DNA from: Myxococcota bacterium
GTDB lineage: Bacteria; Myxococcota_A; UBA9160; UBA6930
DNA: 64,000 bases
Reading direction: 5' to 3'
Assembly (NCBI GenBank): GCA_028277885.1
Contig: JANQFK010000022.1
Location: forward strand, 240,052 to 304,051
Position 1 is the first letter of the stretch, and every line of letters starts with the position of its first letter. Below, one piece after another: positions 24,187 through 29,184 of the stretch. A program made the position numbers and the translations under genes. The notes under the pieces are model-generated. The model was not told where the DNA came from. It did no database searches and saw nothing but the letters and a program-made list of their open reading frames with translations.

Positions 24187-24214
24187 CGGTATGAGCGGAT
24201 ACTAACGGTATGAG
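24187..24214 (-). promoter_or_regulatory. Operator-like direct repeats before the DUF5343-like gene
   Basis: CGGTATGAG occurs at 24187-24195 and 24206-24214, 19 bp apart start to start, and the first is part of an inverted repeat GCGGTA...TACCGC closing at about 24226. They lie 18-45 bp upstream of the start codon, where a promoter and repressor site would be expected. The binding protein is unknown. Confidence 0.4.
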
Positions 24215-24286
24215 TATGTATACCGCAAGAGGATTCGTTCGGATTTTCTGTTGCGGGCGTGGCCGGGACCCCATACGATACATCGC

Positions 24287-24484
24287 ATGGACGGAAAAAT
24301 CGAGTCGGGTCAGGAGGTTATGCTCCTGTCGTATCTTGGGCTGATCCGCAGAATGGTGGTGGAGGATCAGGGTGAAATCCTGTTGGTATGCCTTCCGGAA
24401 GAGTACGAGCGGGCTCATCGCGAGGGAAGAGACCCGATTTCAATAGGGTTTCGCCGATCCGACATGGTGCCGGAGAGCGCTTGA
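24287..24484 (+). CDS. Small cargo protein, 65 aa
   Basis: Short hypothetical protein (MDGKIESGQEVMLLSYLG..., ending DMVPESA) without recognised motif. ATG at 24287 was taken over an upstream in-frame start because the region before it is the likely promoter shared with the divergent DUF5343-like gene. Its TGA overlaps the TTG start of the next gene (TTGA), the tight coupling expected of a real two-gene unit. Confidence 0.55.
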   Translation: MDGKIESGQEVMLLSYLGLIRRMVVEDQGEILLVCLPEEYERAHREGRDPISIGFRRSDMVPESA

Positions 24485-24762
24485 AGCTGCCCGTGGAGAC
24501 GTTCGAGAAGGCCGTGGAGGCGACCCACGGCGCCCAGGCGAGGCTGATCGAGTGGGTTCGGGTCGAAGAGGACTTCCAGGGCGAGCGGGTCTGGGAGGGG
24601 AGCGTGGGCGTGTTCGCCCTGAGCGGCCACGCTGAGGGCGTGGAGCGAGCCTACGCCTGGGAGTCTGCTGAGGGGCGCATCACCGCCGTCCTAGGCGTGG
24701 GGCCGATCGACTCGCCGGTGAAGGCGGTGCGGGCCTCGATCCTCGCCGAGGGGGAGTGCTAG
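24481..24762 (+). CDS. Small cargo protein, 93 aa, VWEG/YAWE family (copy in transposon 1)
   Basis: TTG start with GGAGA 6 bp upstream. The protein shares the ordered motifs ATHGA, VWEG, VF.L.GH, YAWE, TAVL, GP.D.P and ILAE with the 92-aa product of 24980-25258 in transposon 2, so the two are paralogues. I know similar small proteins from proteobacterial mobile regions but no function for them. The stop is 8 bp from the right inverted repeat, so the gene marks the end of the element in the same way as its paralogue does in transposon 2. Confidence 0.72.
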   Translation: MKLPVETFEKAVEATHGAQARLIEWVRVEEDFQGERVWEGSVGVFALSGHAEGVERAYAWESAEGRITAVLGVGPIDSPVKAVRASILAEGEC

Positions 24763-24770
24763 CACCCTCC

Positions 24771-24786
24771 GGGGAAGGCCAGTGCC
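24771..24786 (-). repeat. Transposon 1 right terminal inverted repeat
   Basis: Complement of GGCACTGGCCTTCCCC; 16 of 16 bases match the left end at 21413-21428. Confidence 0.85.
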
Positions 24787-24794
24787 AATATTAG
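24787..24794. repeat. Direct repeat AATATTAG, middle copy shared by both transposons
   Basis: Eight bases exactly between the right inverted repeat of transposon 1 (ending 24786) and the left inverted repeat of transposon 2 (starting 24795), identical to the outer copies. This is the arrangement expected if the second element inserted into the target duplication left by the first. Confidence 0.85.
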
Positions 24795-24810
24795 GGTGGT
24801 GTCCTACCCC
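24795..24810 (+). repeat. Transposon 2 left terminal inverted repeat
   Basis: GGTGGTGTCCTACCCC; perfect match to the complement of 28999-29014. It contains the TAG stop (24804-24806, minus strand) of the 58-aa gene. Confidence 0.85.
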
Positions 24811-24980
24811 GTGGGGGCGGCTCCTTCGGGGTCGATGGGGCCGTACTTCGCGGCGAAGCTCATGCTGAGCTTCAAGTGCGTGTTCGCGGTCTGGAACACC
24901 GCTTTCACGTAGGCGATCTCGTCCTTCTCCAACGCCTTGCCGACTTCGAGCTTCCCGATGATCGTTTCCCAGTTCGCCAT
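24804..24980 (-). CDS. Small cargo protein, 58 aa, ending inside the inverted repeat
   Basis: Reads MANWETIIGKLEVGKALEKD... and ends ...DPEGAAPTG. Its ATG overlaps the TGA of the 92-aa gene (TGATG), and its TAG stop lies in the 16-bp terminal inverted repeat. Codon use is coding-like and the start is well placed, so I consider it real despite its length. It is amphipathic and partly helical with no recognised motif. It would be cotranscribed with the 92-aa gene. Confidence 0.6.
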   Translation of the reverse strand: MANWETIIGKLEVGKALEKDEIAYVKAVFQTANTHLKLSMSFAAKYGPIDPEGAAPTG

Positions 24981-25258
24981 CACTCCTCCCGTTCTGCCAG
25001 GATCGCTGCCTTAACCGCCGCCTGGGGCCCGTCCACCGGGCCTTCGTGGAGCACCGCCGTCACCTCCCCATCCACCTCCCAGGCGTAGCACCTGGGGGCC
25101 GTAGGATGGCCCTCCAGCTCGAACACAAGGACCTCGCCCTCCCAGACCGTCTCGCCCTCGAAGGTCTCCACGACGCGCTCCCTGGCGGCGAGCTGGGCCG
25201 CCGCGCCGTGGGTCGCCTGAATGGCCTGCTGGAAGTAGTCGAGCGGCTTCTCGTTCAC
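24980..25258 (-). CDS. Small cargo protein, 92 aa, VWEG/YAWE family (copy in transposon 2)
   Basis: Paralogue of the 93-aa protein at 24481-24762: FQQAIQATHGAAAQL, ETFEGETVWEGEVLVFEL, CYAWEVDGEVTAVL, GPVDGPQAAVKAAILAE. In both transposons the gene points outward toward the terminal repeat. Function unknown; the compact mixed alpha/beta pattern with conserved Trp and Tyr suggests a small folded domain. Confidence 0.72.
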   Translation of the reverse strand: MNEKPLDYFQQAIQATHGAAAQLAARERVVETFEGETVWEGEVLVFELEGHPTAPRCYAWEVDGEVTAVLHEGPVDGPQAAVKAAILAEREE

Positions 25259-25404
25259 GCCGGCAAGGATGCCCGGCGCTCCGCCGTTTCGCTATCCCTT
25301 CGCCACTCTCCGGCGCGGCTAGGTTTGGCCGCCGAAAACCCGGCTCCGCACCGGGCCGCCGCGCCGGCTTCTCCTCTGCGGATTGCACCTGGCGGGGGTG
25401 CGGC

Positions 25405-26124
25405 TTGCCGGACGACGAGCGCGGCGGCTTCACGCTCCGGGAAGCCATCCAGCATTTCTCGGATCCCGAGCAATGGGAGGAGTTTTCGCGGCTCCAGAGA
25501 GAAGCCCCGAAAGGTCCGATCGCGTTCCAGTCCGTCTACGTCTATGGCGACGAGGCTCGCAATCGAAACTTCCGAGCCAGCCTTCTCAAGCGCCAGAGGC
25601 TGCTAGCGGAGGCGGCCGAGAAGGCTGTCCTCTCCGCCTTTCGAGAGAATCTGGAGTGTGGCGACCTGGTCGCCGTGGGAATGTTCGTGCGGCCGAAGCT
25701 GAGCCTGGAGCCCGAGGTCGTATCTCGCTTCCTGTGGTCGTCGCTCACGCCGAACTTCGGGGCTTCAAGTGCGGAGAACGAAGACATCCGCGTAACCGCC
25801 ATCCGGATCTACACGGCGGACTCCATCGCCGCACTCGGGGCTTCCCAGCCAGAAGCGGCCCAAGACGCAAGCACCGAGGGTGTCGAACCCTACCGGACTG
25901 GACTCCCGGGAAGGCCAACAGCCGCTCACCTCGTCCGCGGCGAATTCCTACAGCGGGCGGATCATGGCTCGTCGGAGAGAACGCTTTCGGCCGAGGCAAG
26001 AGCGCTCAGGGCTTGGCTGGAGCGGGAGCATCCTGGGATTCCGCTCCCGTCCCACCGCACGATTGAGAACCATATCCGAGCGGACTTCCGCAAGCGCCAC
26101 CCCACGAAATTCCCCACGAAATGA
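25405..26124 (+). CDS. Uncharacterised cargo protein, 239 aa
   Basis: TTG start with a GGCGGGGG purine run about 6 bp upstream. The N-terminal ~130 residues are of unknown type. The C-terminal part (TGLPGRPTAAHLVRGEFLQR, then EARALRAWLEREHPGIPLPSHRTIENHIR) resembles a short segment at the end of many proteobacterial accessory proteins, ending in a helix with a probable DNA-binding look. The last codons (HPTKFPTK) run through the CCCACGAAA repeats, which also form the terminator hairpin. Function unknown. Confidence 0.65.
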   Translation: MPDDERGGFTLREAIQHFSDPEQWEEFSRLQREAPKGPIAFQSVYVYGDEARNRNFRASLLKRQRLLAEAAEKAVLSAFRENLECGDLVAVGMFVRPKLSLEPEVVSRFLWSSLTPNFGASSAENEDIRVTAIRIYTADSIAALGASQPEAAQDASTEGVEPYRTGLPGRPTAAHLVRGEFLQRADHGSSERTLSAEARALRAWLEREHPGIPLPSHRTIENHIRADFRKRHPTKFPTK

Positions 26125-26151
26125 TCTTTTCGTGGGCCCTGGTTTCGTGGG
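26101..26151. repeat. Four CCCACGAAA boxes; terminator or operator
   Basis: CCCACGAAA at 26101-26109 and 26113-26121, and its complement at 26128-26136 and 26143-26151. The inner pair forms a perfect 9-bp stem with a 6-nt loop just over the stop of the 239-aa gene (26122-26124), a good terminator; the outer pair allows a nested stem. The same CACGAAA core recurs twice near the transposase promoter (26623-26652), so these may instead be protein-binding boxes. Confidence 0.65.
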
Positions 26152-26314
26152 TTCCGTCCGGTAGACAGCCGCCCCATGAGGAAAGCGCAAAGCGCCGGCG
26201 GCTGGACAGGTCCGCCCCTACCGGCGCGATGACACCAAATGCCACCGCCCACCCCCGCTCTCGTTGGCACTTGACGGGTGGTGGGCGGTAGGACCGCGCT
26301 GGGCCGCGTGGGTC

Positions 26315-26411
26315 GGAGGGGGTCCCGCTTGCGTCGGGCAGATGACGGGGCTTTACATCCCTAGGGGGCACGCTCGCACCGTGCCGGGTTCGAATCCCAC
26401 CCTCTCCGCCA
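26315..26411 (+). ncRNA. tRNA-like sequence with 9-bp acceptor and 3-bp T stem (allo-tRNA-like)
   Basis: GGAGGGGGT (26315-26323) pairs over 9 bp, one G-U, with ACCCTCTCC (26399-26407), followed by G73 and encoded CCA. The T arm is GGG-TTCGAAT-CCC, a 3-bp stem. Directly before it a 6-bp variable arm (GGCACG/CGTGCC, 7-nt loop) stands as in Ser/Sec tRNAs, and CCCG/CGGG forms a D-like stem. A 9/3 acceptor/T composition with long variable arm and G73 is that of the described allo-tRNAs (Ser-type). The anticodon arm is poor: a 4-bp stem with one G-U and loop CTTTACA (anticodon UUA in that register), and spacing around it is too long, giving 97 nt. It may be decayed. Confidence 0.42.
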
Positions 26412-26420
26412 ACGCGGAGT

Positions 26421-26609
26421 CTATCGACTGCCCCCGGCCTCGGCCATGAGGGCCTCTCGGGCCCAGGTCGAGAGCGGCTTCCCGGCCTTCTGGGCCGCCC
26501 TCTCCAGCCGGGCTCGCTCGGAGGCCCGGAGCCGGATGGTCACGATCTCGTCCCGCTCCTGGCCCTTGCCGAGCGGGGGCCTCCCCCGGGGTCGCTTCTT
26601 GGCTGCCAT
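26421..26609 (-). CDS. Ribbon-helix-helix DNA-binding protein
   Basis: 62 residues: basic N-terminus (MAAKKRPRGRPPLGKGQ), one beta strand (DEIVTIRLRASERARLE) and two helices (ERAAQKAGKPLSTWAREALM), the CopG/Arc-type fold that binds DNA as a dimer. It is transcribed away from the transposase with an 81-bp shared upstream region containing repeated CACGAAAAA and TAACCGT boxes. Likely autoregulator and repressor of the transposase; a toxin partner is not evident. Confidence 0.8.
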   Translation of the reverse strand: MAAKKRPRGRPPLGKGQERDEIVTIRLRASERARLERAAQKAGKPLSTWAREALMAEAGGSR

Positions 26610-26622
26610 GGGCTTTCTGTAG

Positions 26623-26684
26623 CACGAAAAACATTAACCGTCACACGAAAAATCGTTGACGGGACTGAATAACCGTAATACATT
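26623..26684 (+). promoter_or_regulatory. Divergent promoter/operator between RHH and transposase 2
   Basis: For the transposase: TTGACG (26656-26661), 17-bp spacer, TACATT (26679-26684), then only 6 bp to the ATG at 26691, so the mRNA would be leaderless. Direct repeats CACGAAAAA (26623-26631 and 26644-26652, 21 bp apart, two helical turns) and TAACCGT (26635-26641 and 26670-26676) cover the region and are candidate binding sites for the RHH protein. Confidence 0.6.
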
Positions 26685-26690
26685 AAATCC

Positions 26691-27512
26691 ATGGCAAGGC
26701 TGACGACGGAACGGAAGGCACAGGTGATCGGGGCCCTCGTGGAGGGCGCCTCGATCCGGTCCACGGAGCGCATGACGGGCGTTCACCGGGACACCATCAC
26801 CAAGCTGGTCCTGCGGACGGGCCGGGCCTGCGAGCGGCTCATGGACGAGGAGATCCGCCACGTCCGCTGCGAGCAGCTCCAGCTCGACGAAATCTGGTGC
26901 TTCGTGGGCAAGAAGAAGGCCCAGCTCAAGGCCCAGGATAGCCCCGCGGAGGTGGGGGACTTCTGGACCTGGGTCGCCCTCGACCCCGACTCCAAGCTGG
27001 TGCCCCACCACCACGTCGGCAAGCGCGACGCCGGCTCGGCCGTGGACTTCGTGCGCGATCTCTCGAAGCGGATCGAGGGCCGCGTCCAGGTCAGCACCGA
27101 CAAGCTCGCCGCGTACCGCGAGGCGATCCATCTGGCCTGGGGCCGGAACGTGGACTACGGGCGCATCGTAAAGCGCTACGCAGGGGAGCCTCTGGGCTCC
27201 GGTAGGTACTCGCCGCCCAAGGTCGTGGCCGCCGAGCGGGAGATCGTCTGGGGGACGCCGGACGTGGACCGGATCAGCACCTCCCACGTCGAGCGGAACA
27301 ACCTCACGATGCGGATGGGGATGCGGCGCTTCACGCGGCTCACCAACGGATTCAGCAAGCGGGTGGACAACCTGCGGGCCGCGGTCGCGCTCCACTTCGC
27401 GCACTACAACTTCGTGCGGGTGCATCGGACGCTCAAGACGACGCCCGCTGTCGCAGCGGGAGTGGCGGATCGCCGATGGACGCTTGAGGAGCTGGCAGGC
27501 GTCCCGTACTAG
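26691..27512 (+). CDS. IS1-type transposase of transposon 2
   Basis: 273 residues in one frame. N-terminal HTH (GASIRSTERMTGVHRDTITKLV), then the IS1 DDE domain: Asp in LQLDEIWCFVGKKK (~66), HHHVGKRDAGSA, Asp in STDKLAAYREAI (~125), Glu in STSHVERNNLTMRMG (~205), then HYNFVRVHRTLK. Paralogue of the transposase at 22391. The protein looks intact. Promoter with near-consensus -35/-10 but no leader; see the entry at 26623. Confidence 0.9.
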   Translation: MARLTTERKAQVIGALVEGASIRSTERMTGVHRDTITKLVLRTGRACERLMDEEIRHVRCEQLQLDEIWCFVGKKKAQLKAQDSPAEVGDFWTWVALDPDSKLVPHHHVGKRDAGSAVDFVRDLSKRIEGRVQVSTDKLAAYREAIHLAWGRNVDYGRIVKRYAGEPLGSGRYSPPKVVAAEREIVWGTPDVDRISTSHVERNNLTMRMGMRRFTRLTNGFSKRVDNLRAAVALHFAHYNFVRVHRTLKTTPAVAAGVADRRWTLEELAGVPY

Positions 27513-27545
27513 GGTGAGCTGCGCGCAGCAGGCTCTGGAGGCCGG

Positions 27546-27770
27546 TTACTCGGGCGGTACGTCCTGCCTGCGGCCGCGATCCGCGCCCTTGCGGGCCTCG
27601 GCCTGCTCTGGGAGCCACGGGCTAATCGACTTCCCGAAGGTCTCAGCCAGGAACAGCCAACTTCCTTCGTAGTGCCTTGCCGAGATGTCGCGAGCGGTTT
27701 CCGCGGCACCCCGAGACCCGCGTGCGCGGTGGTGGTTCCGGGGTTCTTGGCGAGCGTCCTTCTTCTTCAC
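27546..27770 (-). CDS. Possible small protein downstream of the Clp-fold protease gene, 74 aa
   Basis: GTG start 12 bp after the protease stop; the product begins MKKKDARQEPRNHHRARG and contains SWLFLAETFGKSISPWLPEQ. No family recognised. Spacing and direction fit an operon with the protease gene, and the frame ends before the convergent transposase gene, but coding bias is only moderate, so this may be a chance frame. Confidence 0.4.
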   Translation of the reverse strand: MKKKDARQEPRNHHRARGSRGAAETARDISARHYEGSWLFLAETFGKSISPWLPEQAEARKGADRGRRQDVPPE

Positions 27771-27782
27771 CCTGTATGCCCC

Positions 27783-28814
27783 CTACTTCTTCTCGGTAAT
27801 GAAGCCGATCGCCGAAACTCCGCCCACGAGGTCGTGGAGATCATCGACCAAGGAAGCGAGCTTGCCATCCGGCTCTGTGGTTTCGATGCCGATGCTCCTG
27901 AGTTCGTTTCCGTCCACGTTGAAGTCGTGCCCTGGGTACGCCTCCACCAAGGACCTGGCAATGCGTTGGGCAGCACTTTGACCGTACTTTGGAAGGAGCA
28001 GGCGAACGGCGTAGTCGTGAGCAACCCGAAGGAGCCGCGACATGAAGGTCCAGTGGACGACATCCACCTTGCTGAATAGCGGCTCGAACTCTTTCGCGAC
28101 GAAGTCCATTACCGGCGGCAGGAACTCGTCCATCTCCTGGGCTTGCAGCTCAAGGCGACGGGATAGAAAGAGCATTGTCTGATCGATGGCTTCGATGGCG
28201 TTGCTGTGGAGACGCTCTAGGATCTGGACTTCGTTCAGTGCGGATTGGTGCGGCTTGCGCCTGCTCTCCGTATACTGGACATCAAGCGGGCCAAACTGCG
28301 CGTCCGGTCCCACGATCAATTGGTCGGCTCCAAGAGCCAGAAGGGTCGCGGCACTCTTGGCCCACTTCGGTACGAGCGCCGAGTAGCCTCCGCACCGGCG
28401 CCGGAAGGTTGTCGCAATCTGGTAGGTGCAGTGCGCGTCGCCACCCGGCGAGTCAATCACCAGTGCAATCTTCTTCCTCGGCAGCTTCCGCCTCTGCTCG
28501 AGGAGCTTGGCAAGGAGCGGGCCATGGAGGAGATCGATGGGGTTCTTCACCGACTCAATATCTTGAACCAGCAGCCATACCGGTCTTCCAAGCTCGGCCT
28601 CAACGTCGCGGACGACCTCGACGAGCTTTGGCGAAAGCGGCTCCGGGCTGTACAGGTCCGCCACGTAGGTGGGCTGCGCCGCCTTCTTCGCAGGGGCCGC
28701 AGGCTGCGATTTCCTTTGTCGCGCCTTGCGGCGGGCGGGCTTCTTGGCGGCTGCCTCCTCGATCGAGCTGATCTTCGAGGAAGCCGCACCTTTCGGACGG
28801 TCGGACGGCGCCAT
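27783..28814 (-). CDS. SDH-type Clp-fold serine protease (cargo)
   Basis: 343 residues. A basic Ala/Lys/Pro-rich N-terminal tail (~1-48) precedes a ClpP/crotonase-fold domain of the SDH_protease type: LLVQDIESVKNP, KKIALVIDSPGGDAHCTYQIA (~135-155), WAKSAATLLALGADQLIVG with the expected nucleophile Ser in KSAATL (~172), then AQFGPLDVQ. The C-terminal third is helical (SLVEAYPGHDFNVDGNEL). No signal peptide, unlike SppA. Such proteins are annotated as 'SDH family Clp fold serine proteinase'; the native substrate is unknown. Convergent with the transposase, as is the cargo gene of transposon 1. Confidence 0.82.
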   Translation of the reverse strand: MAPSDRPKGAASSKISSIEEAAAKKPARRKARQRKSQPAAPAKKAAQPTYVADLYSPEPLSPKLVEVVRDVEAELGRPVWLLVQDIESVKNPIDLLHGPLLAKLLEQRRKLPRKKIALVIDSPGGDAHCTYQIATTFRRRCGGYSALVPKWAKSAATLLALGADQLIVGPDAQFGPLDVQYTESRRKPHQSALNEVQILERLHSNAIEAIDQTMLFLSRRLELQAQEMDEFLPPVMDFVAKEFEPLFSKVDVVHWTFMSRLLRVAHDYAVRLLLPKYGQSAAQRIARSLVEAYPGHDFNVDGNELRSIGIETTEPDGKLASLVDDLHDLVGGVSAIGFITEKK

Positions 28815-28998
28815 TGACGAACTCTACCCCAGCGTCCCTTTCGGCAGTTAGCCCCGCCGCACTTAGCAACCGCGGCCAAAACAGCGGCGTAGCCAGCCCA
28901 CCTAGCCGACTGGGAGGCGGCTCAAGGGCCCCCGCGGGCACCGTGAGACCATAGCCCGAGATTCCCGGCTACGTCACTCCCCATGGGGGAACCCCCTT

Positions 28999-29014
28999 GG
29001 GGTAGGACACCACC
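28999..29014 (-). repeat. Transposon 2 right terminal inverted repeat
   Basis: Complement of GGTGGTGTCCTACCCC, 16 of 16 to the left end at 24795-24810; inside it GGGGG is also conserved. The flanking host side reads AATATTAG. Confidence 0.85.
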
Positions 29015-29022
29015 AATATTAG
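29015..29022. repeat. Direct repeat AATATTAG, right copy
   Basis: Third perfect copy, directly next to a terminator-type hairpin (29023-29047). Removing both transposons would rejoin the sequence GTCA-AATATTAG-CCGAGCGG. Confidence 0.85.
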
Positions 29023-29047
29023 CCGAGCGGCCCCGGGAGCCGCTCGG
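29023..29047. terminator. Hairpin adjoining the insertion site
   Basis: Perfect 8-bp stem CCGAGCGG/CCGCTCGG with a 9-nt loop. In the uninterrupted chromosome it would lie about 130 bp downstream of the TPR gene at 20542. The transposon target octamer is flush with its left foot. Confidence 0.55.
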
Positions 29048-29184
29048 CCCCGTGCGGGGAGCGAATCCGGGCGTCTTGGCCGGGTTCCTGCGGAAATCCG
29101 ACCCGTCTCGGCCCTCCTCGCTGGATTCGGCCCATCCCCCTGTGCTAGAAGCGCCTCGATTGGGGACCCCGGGGGTTTCGGCCT

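Larger units (their letters stand above)
21413..24786. mobile_element. IS1-transposase cargo transposon 1 (3.37 kb)
   Basis: Bounded by perfect 16-bp terminal inverted repeats GGCACTGGCCTTCCCC (21413-21428 and the complement at 24771-24786) and flanked by AATATTAG on both sides. Contents: uncharacterised protein (+), IS1-type transposase (-), tRNA-like sequence (-), DUF5343-like protein (-), and small genes of 65 and 93 aa (+). Visibly less GC-rich than the surroundings at its left end. Carrying cargo is unusual for IS1-type elements, which normally encode only the transposase. Boundaries come from the repeats; mobility is inferred. Confidence 0.8.
24795..29014. mobile_element. IS1-transposase cargo transposon 2 (4.22 kb)
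   Basis: Bounded by perfect 16-bp inverted repeats GGTGGTGTCCTACCCC (24795-24810 and the complement at 28999-29014), with GGGGG following two bases further in at both ends, and flanked by AATATTAG. The start GGTGGTG recalls the IS1 end GGTGATGCTG. Contents: small proteins of 58 and 92 aa (-), a 239-aa protein (+), a tRNA-like sequence (+), a ribbon-helix-helix protein (-), the transposase (+), a 74-aa ORF (-) and a Clp-fold protease (-). Inverted relative to transposon 1 but with the same gene layout. Confidence 0.8.
28815..29184. other. Gap around the right end of transposon 2
   Basis: 370 bp without a gene. 28815-28998 is the presumed promoter region of the protease gene; I found no clear -35/-10. 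It is followed by the right inverted repeat, the AATATTAG duplicate, a hairpin at 29023-29047, and about 140 bp of host DNA before the TTG start of the pyrophosphorylase gene. Confidence 0.6.

Noticed and set aside
26315-26411. Ordinary tRNA-Ser
   Set aside because: The T stem is only 3 bp, the anticodon arm is poor and the length is 97 nt, so I list it only as tRNA-like.
27509-27709. 66-aa minus-strand frame over the transposase-protease gap
   Set aside because: It overlaps the better placed 74-aa frame, starts without a ribosome-binding site and reads as basic low-complexity sequence.
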